This document shows positions 8,704 through 16,810 of a stretch of DNA of 38,155 nt, in pieces. The notes under the pieces were generated by a model. The model saw only the letters and a program-made list of their open reading frames with translations, was not told the origin of the DNA and made no database searches. Source of the DNA: Candidatus Puniceispirillum sp. (GTDB taxonomy: Bacteria > Pseudomonadota > Alphaproteobacteria > Puniceispirillales > Puniceispirillaceae); contig JAOEVD010000021.1 of assembly GCA_028383305.1 (NCBI GenBank), positions 1 through 38,155 of the forward strand. Reading direction: 5' to 3'. Both the position numbers and the translations under genes were made by a program. Position 1 is the stretch's first letter, and the number at the start of each line of letters is the position of its first letter.

Positions 8704-9165
8704 TCAGGCAGCAACGTCGCTGTCGTTTCCAAGGCATCCAAGAAGCTCAGTTGGCGTCTTGGCAGCGCGAAGCTGGTCGCAAGTGGCCACCTCGCGTAAT
8801 GATCTTGCCACGCTGGATACGCATTTCAGATGATCGCTACCCGCATTTTGTGGCCCGATCACAAGACAAACAATATCAACACGCTTGCGATCTGGCGCAT
8901 CAAAATCAACTGGATTTGTCAAAACGGCGATGATACCAATGACTCGCGTCAAATCGTGATGCTCGGCATGGGGGATCGCAATGCGGCCGCCAATGGCGGT
9001 GCTGCCAAGACGTTCGCGGCGCATCACAATATCAAAAAGACTGCGCCGGCAAAGACCAGTGAGCTCAGCGGCGCGTTCAGCAAGCTGTTCAATAACCTGC
9101 TTTTTACTGCTGCCAACGACGCCAACCATAATCTGGTCGGCGGCGAGATAATCAATTATGGACAT
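8704..9165 (-). CDS. ptsN: PTS IIA-like nitrogen regulatory protein PtsN
   Basis: This is the EIIA-Ntr phosphoacceptor of the nitrogen-related phosphotransferase system, a cytoplasmic regulator rather than a sugar transporter. I chose the ATG at 9165 (153 residues), because MSIIDYLAADQIMVGV matches the family N-terminus. The frame stays open upstream, but that part is unlike the family. The phosphorylatable histidine is His66 in the motif AIPHAEH. The C-terminal half contains LTNPVDFDAPDRKRVDIVCL, typical of the fold. It follows lptB by about 124 nt. In most alphaproteobacteria rpoN and hpf lie between lptB and ptsN; both are absent here. Confidence 0.9.
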   Translation of the reverse strand: MSIIDYLAADQIMVGVVGSSKKQVIEQLAERAAELTGLCRRSLFDIVMRRERLGSTAIGGRIAIPHAEHHDLTRVIGIIAVLTNPVDFDAPDRKRVDIVCLVIGPQNAGSDHLKCVSSVARSLREVATCDQLRAAKTPTELLGCLGNDSDVAA

Positions 9166-9289
9166 AAAAAGACCCGTAGAATGAATAAAGCCTGTGCAGC
9201 GCCCAGGTTCGAAACCGAAACCAAGCATTGCCGAGGCGGCGCAAGTATATGAGTTGGATGACGGACTGTCAAGCCGTGAATCACTTGAC

Positions 9290-10072
9290 TTAGATGCTAA
9301 AGCGCTCGCCAAGATAGACTTGCCGAACCCCGCTATGTTGAACGACCTCATCCGGCGTGCCTTCCATCAGCACGGTGCCATCGTGAATAATGTAGGCACG
9401 GTCAACAATATCCAGCGTTTCGCGAACATTATGGTCGGTAATCAAAACGCCGATACCATGTGTTTTCAAATGTGCAATCAAATCACGAATTTCGCCAAGT
9501 GCAATCGGGTCAATGCCGGCTAAAGGTTCATCAAGCAAAAGAAATGTCGGGCGGGCAGCAAGAGCGCGCGCAATTTCCAGACGGCGACGTTCACCGCCGG
9601 ACAGGCTGACCGATGGTGTGTTGCGAAGATGGGTGATGCCAAATTCGGCCATCAGATCATCAAGCGTGGCGTCGTGTTCGTCATCATGGTCTTCAAGTGT
9701 TTCGAGAACGGCGCGGATATTTTGTTCAACCGTCAAGCCGCGAAAAATGCTCGATTCCTGTGGCAGATATCCCATGCCGAGACGCGCGCGTTGGAAAATT
9801 GGCATGCCGGTGACATCGCGTCCGTCAATAAAGACCTGCCCCTCATCGGCGGGCAATAATCCAGCAAGCATGTAAAAGGTTGTTGTTTTACCAGCGCCGT
9901 TTGGGCCAAGAAGGCCAACAGCCTCGCCGCGTTGTAATCCAATCGATACATTACGAACCACGCGCCGTTTGTTAAAGCTTTTGCCAACGCCTATGGCTTG
10001 CAACCCTTGATTGCCTGACACCAATACTGGCCGCGCCATGCCAAAATCTAATTCTGTATTGTCAGACACCAT
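9290..10072 (-). CDS. lptB: LPS export ABC transporter ATP-binding protein
   Basis: LptB is the cytoplasmic ATPase that powers LPS extraction from the inner membrane with LptF and LptG. Numbered from the chosen start, it shows Walker A GPNGAGKT (56-63), Q-loop GYLPQE, signature LSGGE (157-161), Walker B LLLDEP with Glu182, and the H-loop histidine His214 in ITDHNV. The C-terminus VVQHSGVRQVYLGERF is specific for LptB. I prefer the second of two adjacent ATGs (10072, 260 residues) because AAGGG lies just upstream. A TTG at 10132 would add 20 residues but lacks a Shine-Dalgarno. It follows lptA, with ptsN downstream. Confidence 0.95.
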   Translation of the reverse strand: MVSDNTELDFGMARPVLVSGNQGLQAIGVGKSFNKRRVVRNVSIGLQRGEAVGLLGPNGAGKTTTFYMLAGLLPADEGQVFIDGRDVTGMPIFQRARLGMGYLPQESSIFRGLTVEQNIRAVLETLEDHDDEHDATLDDLMAEFGITHLRNTPSVSLSGGERRRLEIARALAARPTFLLLDEPLAGIDPIALGEIRDLIAHLKTHGIGVLITDHNVRETLDIVDRAYIIHDGTVLMEGTPDEVVQHSGVRQVYLGERFSI

Positions 10073-10215
10073 CATGCCCTTTTTGATGCGATGAAGCCCT
10101 CGCGGCCTGTCAGAGATATCTTTATCGGCCAATTAATCAGGGCATGTCAACGAGTTAAGGGCAAAATAACAGTTTGATGTTCTGCCCACGGCGATGCCGT
10201 ATCGGCTAAGCTGGT

Positions 10216-11031
10216 TTAAGGTGTTAAAATACCGGTCACGCGCTTGCCCGTAGGGCCTGAAATTATCTTGCTGATTTCCTTGTCAAAATCGACCTCGGCA
10301 CGGGCGCCGCGCATGATGTTTTCTTTGTCGGTAATTTCGACATTACCATCAAGATTGGCCATTGAAGTGCTGGCAATATAATTCAGCTTGTCGGCGATTG
10401 CGACGGTGCCTTGGGCTGTGATGACCTTTGTGTTTTCATAAGCATCAATGGTTTTCAAAGTGCCATCGGCGCCGATATAGGCGATTAGCTTGTCACCAAA
10501 GACATTGCGGCCATCGCTGTTTTTGTAATGGGCTTTGCCAATTGCGGTGACTTTGCGATTCTCGTTGTCGGTTGAATCATAGGTGATTGATTTGGTCGCT
10601 GTCATGGTGCCTTTGGGGCCGGTGACAGACGCGTTTTTACCGGTCAGAACATAGAGGTTGCTGGTCAGATCATAATCAAGCTCGTCGCCTTTGGCGGTAT
10701 TCTCGCCCTCAATATAGGTTACCGATCCAGTTGCGATCACTTGGGTGATGTCGCGCGCTTCGCCTTCGGTTGCGTAATTGACGATGATATGGCTTGCGCT
10801 AATATTTGCTTGGTCTTGTTCGACATAGGCATCGCCCTTGGCGATATAGGTGCCGTCGGTTTGGTTCCATTCAAGCGAGTCATTCGCCTCGATTGTGATG
10901 GGAAGCGGCGTGGCTGCGCTGTTGCCGCTGGCAGTCTGTGCCAGTGCTGGGACGGGCAGGATTATACAACTGCCAATACCAAATGCGATATTGCGCAATA
11001 TTTTGACGAAATAGCGATTGGATCGGTTCAT
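10216..11031 (-). CDS. lptA: LPS transport periplasmic protein LptA (OstA-like)
   Basis: LptA forms the periplasmic bridge carrying LPS between LptC and LptD. The 271-residue product starts with a signal peptide: basic MNRSNRYFVK, a hydrophobic core, and a probable cleavage after Ala31 in VPALA-Q. The remainder is a beta-rich repeat of the OstA type (ITIEANDSLEWNQTDGTYIA, then IIVNYATEGE, YVLTGKNASVTG and similar short strands). It is longer than the E. coli protein (185 residues), as is common in alphaproteobacteria. Gene order lptC-lptA-lptB fixes the role. Downstream spacing to lptB is about 140 nt from the chosen lptB start. Confidence 0.88.
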   Translation of the reverse strand: MNRSNRYFVKILRNIAFGIGSCIILPVPALAQTASGNSAATPLPITIEANDSLEWNQTDGTYIAKGDAYVEQDQANISASHIIVNYATEGEARDITQVIATGSVTYIEGENTAKGDELDYDLTSNLYVLTGKNASVTGPKGTMTATKSITYDSTDNENRKVTAIGKAHYKNSDGRNVFGDKLIAYIGADGTLKTIDAYENTKVITAQGTVAIADKLNYIASTSMANLDGNVEITDKENIMRGARAEVDFDKEISKIISGPTGKRVTGILTP

Positions 11032-11114
11032 GATGTGATCTGCTTTCTGTCCACCCGGCCGGTTAGGTTGCCCAAAATACCAGCATAGCTAAAATACCAG
11101 TCTATTAAAAATAT

Positions 11115-11813
11115 CTAGCTTTTGGCCTTATTTGTTTTCGGTTTGACCATGGGCTTTGATGTGGGTGCGATGGCGTTGCTGTTTTTGATAATCATTTTTG
11201 CAGCCCCACCAAAGACAATCCGTGCGCCATTGTCATAGACTTGCATGCTATCGGCATTGATGCGCCTGTCAATATCCTGAACCTGAACCGGAACATCGCT
11301 ATGCATCTCACCAGCTTTGAGATTGGCTTCAAGCGCTTCAGTATCAAGACGAAGATTGCGATCAGGCTGGGTCACAACAACCGCGCCTGACATTGAAACA
11401 ATATCGGTCTGTTTGTTGAAGGTGCCTGAATTTGATTGCAGATTAACAAGCGAGCCATTCCGCATGGTCAAAACGGCGGTTGGTTGATCCATGTCAACAC
11501 GTCCCGACCCGTCAGGGGCTTCATTGGCTTTGGCAGCCGTGATTTCATATGGTTTTCCGGCTGGTGTTAAGCCACGATAGCGCGCGCCGGTAAATTGAAC
11601 TTCGCCACTCGCGGCGCGTTTCACCTCTTTGATTTCCAGCGATACATCCTTGCCATTGGCCAAAAGCCCAAGCCAGCTTGCAACAGCAAGCGTTAGAACA
11701 ATGCCAACGCCAACAAGCAAAAGCGATAATGGATAGCGCCGCTCGGCGGTGGTCTGCGCGGTTTTGGCGCGTGGGGTAAAGCGGCTTTTCCTTGCTGGAT
11801 CTAATTCGTTCAT
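11115..11813 (-). CDS. lptC: LPS export protein LptC
   Basis: LptC is a bitopic inner-membrane protein that receives LPS from LptB2FG and passes it to LptA. The 232-residue product has a basic cytoplasmic N-terminus, one membrane helix at about residues 27-50 (PLSLLLVGVGIVLTLAVASW) and a periplasmic beta domain with repeated short strands. The C-terminal tail is lysine- and proline-rich (SKPMVKPKTNKAKS). Primary sequence conservation in this family is low. The call rests on the topology, the size and its place directly before lptA and lptB. Confidence 0.85.
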   Translation of the reverse strand: MNELDPARKSRFTPRAKTAQTTAERRYPLSLLLVGVGIVLTLAVASWLGLLANGKDVSLEIKEVKRAASGEVQFTGARYRGLTPAGKPYEITAAKANEAPDGSGRVDMDQPTAVLTMRNGSLVNLQSNSGTFNKQTDIVSMSGAVVVTQPDRNLRLDTEALEANLKAGEMHSDVPVQVQDIDRRINADSMQVYDNGARIVFGGAAKMIIKNSNAIAPTSKPMVKPKTNKAKS

Positions 11814-11901
11814 CGGTGATGTTATTCCCTAAATGATTGCAATCAGCGCCATTAGCCCGGTGCGCCATGATCTTGGCTGATTTTCGCTAGCAGGCTACAG
11901 C

Positions 11902-12513
11902 CTAGTGATGAAAAATATCCATCTCGGCAAACCCATCTAGGTCAAGCTTGGCACGGGTTAACAAAAAGGCAAAACAATGGGCGGCAATCTCACTTCGGCC
12001 TTCGCGTTCCAACATCATATCAAGGCGTTCACGAAGCTGGTGGAGATATAAAACATCACCGGCGGCATATTCGGCCTGTTCAGGCGTCAAGGTCGCTGCG
12101 CCCCAATCTGATGATTGCTGCTGTTTTGAAATATCGATTTGCAATAATTCGCGGCAAAGATCTTTTAGCCCATGCCGGTCGGTGTAGGTGCGGATAAGTT
12201 TGGATGCGATTTTGGTGCAATAAACAGGGCCAGCAAGCGGGCCAATGCCGTGGCTAAGGCTGGCAATATCAAAACGTGCAAAGTGAAACAGCTTGGTGAC
12301 CCGCGGATTGGCAAGAAGCGACGCCAGATTAGGGCTTAGCGTTTGCGGCTTGGCGATTTTGACGAGATGGGCGTCGCCATCACCACCCGATAGCTGCACA
12401 AGGCATAGCCGGTCGCGATGCGGGTTAAGCCCCATTGTTTCGGTATCAATGGCAACCACATCACCAAGATCAATTTCGGCGGGAAGATCGCCCTGATGGA
12501 TATGAATTGTCAT
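11902..12513 (-). CDS. nrnC: NrnC-type / RNase D-like DEDDy 3'-5' exonuclease
   Basis: This is a single-domain exonuclease of 203 residues, much shorter than E. coli RNase D because it lacks HRDC domains. The DEDDy catalytic set is complete: Asp23 and Glu25 (AIDTETMGLN), Asp82 (FHFARFDIASL), and Tyr149 with Asp153 (YAAGDVLYL). Size and sequence match alphaproteobacterial NrnC, which degrades very short RNAs in place of oligoribonuclease Orn. Many databases simply call it ribonuclease D. It precedes lptC by 88 nt, the usual alphaproteobacterial arrangement. Substrate is inferred from the family. Confidence 0.87.
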   Translation of the reverse strand: MTIHIHQGDLPAEIDLGDVVAIDTETMGLNPHRDRLCLVQLSGGDGDAHLVKIAKPQTLSPNLASLLANPRVTKLFHFARFDIASLSHGIGPLAGPVYCTKIASKLIRTYTDRHGLKDLCRELLQIDISKQQQSSDWGAATLTPEQAEYAAGDVLYLHQLRERLDMMLEREGRSEIAAHCFAFLLTRAKLDLDGFAEMDIFHH

Positions 12514-12641
12514 CTATGCCTCATTTGTTTTGTCCTTGCAAAAGCCGGGTCTATTATATTCGCAAAGGATTGGCTATTTGCCAGGGGCGCGCTCTTTGGT
12601 GCGAAAAGCCAGTAACGGCCGTGGGGCAATCAAAATGGCAA

Positions 12642-12728
<87 letters not shown>

Positions 12729-13027
12729 TTGCCATTAACCTTGCGGAAAACCGCGTCCTGTCTGACGGCGTGAGAATAGCCACAAACGATGGCGTGTCAA
12801 ACCTTTTCAATGACCTAATGGCGAGAAAATGCGGCTTTCCTTGGCGGTGCCAAATGCTGGTAAAAATCTATTTTATAGGAAATTGGCATTGGTGGGATTG
12901 TAAAGCGGGGAGGCATGACCTAATTTGCAGTAATGGAATGCTTGGTGGCGCGCTGAAACGTGACTGTGCCGCCAGCAAATTGGATCATCGCACCGGGCCC
13001 TTTGGCCGGTCAAGCAAGGGTAGATCA
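12729..13027. other. gap between tRNA-Leu and the NDUFA9-like gene
   Basis: About 300 nt lie between the divergently read tRNA-Leu and the next gene. The frame of the downstream gene stays open through it, and even through the tRNA, but the residues resemble no protein. I see no convincing promoter, repeat or RNA. It must contain the promoters of both flanking genes. Confidence 0.4.
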
Positions 13028-13981
13028 ATGATCAACACAGTTGCAGTAATTGGTGGATCGGGGTTTGTTGGGCGGGCAACCGTGGAGCGGCTAGCACGTG
13101 CTGGTAAACAGGTCATTGTTCTATGCCGCAACAGTGAGCGGGCAAAATATCTGAAACCGCTGGGTAATGTTGGGCAGATCACGCTTGTGGCTGGCAATGC
13201 GCTGGATGAGGCAGTTTTGGAATCGGTCATTCGGCCTGCCGATGCGGTGGTCAATCTTGTTGGTATTCTTGCCGAAGGTGGCGGGCAGCGTTTTGACGCA
13301 CTGCAGGCGGAACTGCCAGCGCGTATCGGTGCGCTTGCTGCCAAGCATGATGTTCAATCACTTGTTCATGTATCGGCCATTGGTGCTGATCGTGAGTCGC
13401 CAAGCCATTATGCAAAAAGCAAAGCCGCTGGCGAAGCCGGATTGCGCAAAGCCTATGCATCGGCGGTGATCCTGCGCCCATCGATTGTGTTTGGCCCGCG
13501 TGATGATTTCTTTAACCGCTTTGCCGCAATGGCCATGATTGCGCCAGCCTTGCCATTGCCTGGCGGCGGCAAAATGCGCATGCAGCCCGTTTATGTTGAA
13601 GATGTTGTTGGGGCGATTATGGCCGGTCTTGGCCTTGCTAGTGGCAAGCTTGCCAAATCACCTGAGGGCAAGATTTTCGAGCTTGGCGGCCCGGATATGT
13701 TTAGCTTTCGGCAATTGATGGAAATCACCTTGCTTCACATCCAGCGTCGCTGCCTATTATTGCCGGTGCCATTTTTCGCATTATCATGCGGCGCTGCCTT
13801 TGCCGGATTGCTGCCCAATGCACCCATCACGCTTGATCAGGTGCGGTTGTTGAAAAATGACAATATCGTTGGCAAGAAAGCGTTGACGCTTGCTGATTTG
13901 GGCATTACGCCAACTTGTGTTGATGCGGTTTTACCAACCTATCTTGAGCGCTATCGCCCAGGCGGGCTGTTCCGGTCTTAG
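13028..13981 (+). CDS. NAD(P)-binding epimerase-like protein, complex I NDUFA9 family
   Basis: This 317-residue atypical short-chain dehydrogenase has an N-terminal Rossmann fold (AVIGGSGFVGRATVERLA, glycine motif at 9-15) and a YAKSK segment in the YxxxK position. Its sequence is of the kind annotated as complex I NDUFA9 subunit family; NDUFA9 is an accessory subunit of mitochondrial NADH dehydrogenase. In bacteria the role is not established. The start ATG at 13028 has AAGGG eight nt upstream and begins exactly at the Rossmann strand. The gene converges on uppP, and the two stop codons overlap by four bases. The neighbourhood with uppP and gltDB is recurrent in alphaproteobacteria. Confidence 0.83.
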   Translation: MINTVAVIGGSGFVGRATVERLARAGKQVIVLCRNSERAKYLKPLGNVGQITLVAGNALDEAVLESVIRPADAVVNLVGILAEGGGQRFDALQAELPARIGALAAKHDVQSLVHVSAIGADRESPSHYAKSKAAGEAGLRKAYASAVILRPSIVFGPRDDFFNRFAAMAMIAPALPLPGGGKMRMQPVYVEDVVGAIMAGLGLASGKLAKSPEGKIFELGGPDMFSFRQLMEITLLHIQRRCLLLPVPFFALSCGAAFAGLLPNAPITLDQVRLLKNDNIVGKKALTLADLGITPTCVDAVLPTYLERYRPGGLFRS

Positions 13982-14796
13982 CTAATGCTTGGGGCAACCC
14001 AGCCTTGCGCCAATGCCAGCAATAGCAATCCACCAAGCGCCAAACGGTAATAAACAAAAATACCAAAGCCTGCGGTGGTAAACCAACGCATCATCCAGCG
14101 GATCGCAAGCCACGCAAGGCCAGCCGATAAAACCGCAACAACCACCGCATCTGCGCCAAGCGTGGCATCGCCGCTTTTGGCAAGATCAAGCGTTTTGAGC
14201 AAGCCAGCGCCAGCAATTGTTGGCAGGGAAAGCAATAATGAAAATCGGGCTGCGGTGACGCGGTCATAGCCAAGAAACCGCGCCGCGCTCATGGTCACGC
14301 CTGACCGCGAGGCACCGGGGATCAAAGCGCAAATTTGCACGGTGCCGATGATCAGCGCATGCGGCAGGCCAATTTGACCAAGGTCGCGCCGCGTGGCAGG
14401 CACCTTATCGGCAAACCATAAAATGACTGCAAATACCAGATTGGCAATGGCAAGGCTGTAAACCATGTCAAGCCAATGCCAATTGGCATAATTGACGATA
14501 TAACCAGCGACAATCACTGGAATGGTTGCCAGAACAAGCGTGATGCCAAGCCGTGCATGTTCCAGATCATTGCTCCCAAAGCGCAGCATTGCCACTGCAA
14601 TGGCAATGATTTCAGCACGCAAATAAAAGGCAACCGCAATCAAAGTGCCGACATGCGCTGCGACATCAATCACCCGACCCTGATAGGCGAAATCGGTGAT
14701 AATCGGAATCAGCACCAAATGCCCCGATGATGATATTGGTAAAAATTCGGTCAAACCCTGAATGGCGGCAACAAGAATCAGCAGGCTTAGCGGCAT
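13978..14796 (-). CDS. uppP: undecaprenyl-diphosphatase (BacA family)
   Basis: This membrane phosphatase recycles undecaprenyl pyrophosphate to the monophosphate carrier used for peptidoglycan and polysaccharide synthesis. It is 272 residues with several hydrophobic helices. Both family motifs are present: QGLTEFLPISSSGHL near the N-terminus, with the catalytic glutamate, and PGASRSGVTMSAARFLG in the second half. I chose the ATG at 14796, which has AAGGAG eight nt upstream; an in-frame GTG at 14820 lies before that ribosome-binding site. It is convergent with the NDUFA9-like gene. Confidence 0.95.
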   Translation of the reverse strand: MPLSLLILVAAIQGLTEFLPISSSGHLVLIPIITDFAYQGRVIDVAAHVGTLIAVAFYLRAEIIAIAVAMLRFGSNDLEHARLGITLVLATIPVIVAGYIVNYANWHWLDMVYSLAIANLVFAVILWFADKVPATRRDLGQIGLPHALIIGTVQICALIPGASRSGVTMSAARFLGYDRVTAARFSLLLSLPTIAGAGLLKTLDLAKSGDATLGADAVVVAVLSAGLAWLAIRWMMRWFTTAGFGIFVYYRLALGGLLLLALAQGWVAPSIS

Positions 14797-15340
14797 TCGT
14801 ACGGCTCCTTGCAAAGGCACATTATTATAATCGGCGCATCGTTAAAGGCGCATCATCAAACCGGCCAAATGGGTGGCATTGATTGGCGCTATCATAGGCG
14901 CAGAAAGTGATTATTGACCAGCATCAATCTAATTTTCCGTCACTTGCCTAATTAGTACCATTTCGGCCATAATAACGACAAGTTGTGACAGGTGTACCAG
15001 CATCATCTGAATCGCGCTTGCAATTATCATCAAAAAAAGGTAATGAATGTTGACTAATTAAAGATGTAAGCGGGTGAAGCGTTTAACTATTCGCCGATTG
15101 CATTCGGTGATTGCACCAAAATTTTTGGGTGATGCCAGTGTAGGCGAAAGGATGAAGATCGTTGGGTACGCTGGGATTGGGTGTTGTGGCGGCGATGGAC
15201 AGGCCGGCTTTGCAGGCGGTAAGTCACTAGAGATGAACGAGGCGAAAAACCGCTTTGCCAGTTGATTACGGGCATGCGGGGTTTGAAACGCTAGCATGAG
15301 GGTTATGACGCCAATGCCGAATAAATAGGGAGTAGCAGAT
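14797..15340. other. long gene-free region upstream of gltD
   Basis: About 540 nt separate the divergent uppP and gltD starts. I find no gene I would defend. A 37-codon frame at 15152 and a longer antisense frame overlapping the gltD start have no recognisable product. Small repeats are visible (GGCGCATC twice near 14833-14855; ACCAGCATCA twice near 14918 and 14997). No known riboswitch class is recognisable. Upstream control of gltDB must be somewhere here, but I cannot assign a promoter. Confidence 0.4.
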
Positions 15341-16786
15341 ATGTCATCAAAGATGTTGAAGTTTGTGTCGACTGAAAAAGCCATGCCGGTAAAGCGCAAG
15401 GCTCAAAAGCGTGTCGCTGATTTTGATGAAATCTATGATGATTTCGATGCTGTTGAGGCTGAAACGCAATCATCGCGCTGTTCACAATGCGGCGTACCGT
15501 TCTGTCAGGTGAATTGCCCGCTTCATAACAATATCCCTGATTGGTTGATGCTGACTGCCGAAGGCCGGATGCAGGAAGCCTATGAACTGTCATCACAGAC
15601 CAATAATTTTCCGGAAATTTGTGGCCGTATTTGCCCGCAAGACCGGCTTTGCGAAGGTAGCTGCGTGATCGAAAAGGGGTTCGAATCGGTCACGATTGGC
15701 GCGGTTGAAAAACATATCACCGAAACCGCTTTTGCTGAGGGCTGGGTCAAGCCAGCTGCGCCGCGTGTTGAACAGGCGGAATCGATTGGTATCATTGGCG
15801 GCGGGCCAGCCGGACTGGCCGCTGCCGAAATGCTTCGCCACCGCGGCTATCAGGTGCATATCTATGACCGCTATGACCGGATCGGCGGCTTGTTGATGTA
15901 TGGCATTCCCGGGTTCAAGCTGGAAAAGTCAATTGTCGAGCGTCGTGGTCAATTGCTGATTGATGGCGGGGTTCATTTCCATCTTGGTGTTGATATTGGC
16001 GGCGAGACCAGCTTTGCCGACATCCGAGCCAAGCATGATGCAATTCTGGTGGCGACCGGTGTCTATAAGGCACGCGACATCGCCGCGCCGGGGAGCGGGC
16101 TTGATGGCATCGTTCCGGCGCTTGAATTTTTAACAGTGTCAAACCGCAAAAGCCTTGGTGATGATGTTGCAGCATTTGATTCGGGTATGCTGAATGCCGA
16201 AGGTAAAGATGTTGTTGTGATTGGCGGCGGCGACACAGCGATGGATTGCGTTCGCACGGCAATTCGGCAAAAGGCCAAATCGGTTAGCTGTCTTTACCGC
16301 CGCGATCGGGCGAATATGCCGGGGTCACAGCGCGAAGTTCAAAATGCCGAAGAAGAAGGTGTTGTTTTCAAATGGTTGTCTGCGCCACAGGCGTTTCTTG
16401 GTGATGACAAGGTGCGTGCGGTTCAGGCTCAGCGCATTCACCTTGGCCAGCCAGATGCAACCGGCCGTCAAGTGCCAGAAGTGATTGACGGATCAGCGCA
16501 TGAATTGCCTGCCGATATGGTGATCAAGGCGCTTGGTTTTGATCCGGAAGATTTGCCGACAATGTTTGGCCAGGACGGGCTGGAAGTCACCCGCTGGGGA
16601 ACGCTGAAAATTGATTGGCGGACAATGATGACAAATCTGGCTGGCGTGTTTGCGGCTGGCGATATTGTTCGTGGCGCGTCGCTTGTTGTTTGGGGTGTTC
16701 GTGACGGCCGTGACGCGGCCGAGGCGATTGATCAATGGATTATGGCTGCCGCTGATGCGCCGCGGGCCGCTGGTGCCGGTCGCTAG
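15341..16786 (+). CDS. gltD: glutamate synthase (NADPH) small subunit
   Basis: The beta subunit of GOGAT takes electrons from NADPH through FAD and passes them to GltB. It is 481 residues long. The N-terminal iron-sulfur region carries two cysteine groups: Cys47, 50, 55 and 59 (CSQCGVPFCQVNC) and Cys94, 98, 104 and 108 (CGRICPQDRLCEGSC). The FAD-binding loop GGGPAG is at 153-158, and the NADPH site is IGGGDTAMDC at about 290-300. The C-terminal VFAAGDIVRGASLVVW completes the fold. GGGAG lies eight nt before the ATG. gltB follows after 24 nt, so this is a gltD-gltB operon, reversed relative to E. coli gltBD. Confidence 0.96.
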   Translation: MSSKMLKFVSTEKAMPVKRKAQKRVADFDEIYDDFDAVEAETQSSRCSQCGVPFCQVNCPLHNNIPDWLMLTAEGRMQEAYELSSQTNNFPEICGRICPQDRLCEGSCVIEKGFESVTIGAVEKHITETAFAEGWVKPAAPRVEQAESIGIIGGGPAGLAAAEMLRHRGYQVHIYDRYDRIGGLLMYGIPGFKLEKSIVERRGQLLIDGGVHFHLGVDIGGETSFADIRAKHDAILVATGVYKARDIAAPGSGLDGIVPALEFLTVSNRKSLGDDVAAFDSGMLNAEGKDVVVIGGGDTAMDCVRTAIRQKAKSVSCLYRRDRANMPGSQREVQNAEEEGVVFKWLSAPQAFLGDDKVRAVQAQRIHLGQPDATGRQVPEVIDGSAHELPADMVIKALGFDPEDLPTMFGQDGLEVTRWGTLKIDWRTMMTNLAGVFAAGDIVRGASLVVWGVRDGRDAAEAIDQWIMAAADAPRAAGAGR

Positions 16787-16810
16787 ACCGCTGCACATAC
16801 GGAGTGTGAA

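Noticed and set aside
9166-9351. 62-residue extension of ptsN
   Set aside because: It runs back into the lptB coding end and is unlike the family; ATG 9165 matches the PtsN N-terminus.
14797-15340. Possible glutamine or other riboswitch before gltD
   Set aside because: I looked for known conserved cores and found none convincing.
15058-15399. 113-codon minus-strand frame upstream of gltD
   Set aside because: It overlaps the gltD start antisense and has no recognisable domain or ribosome-binding site.
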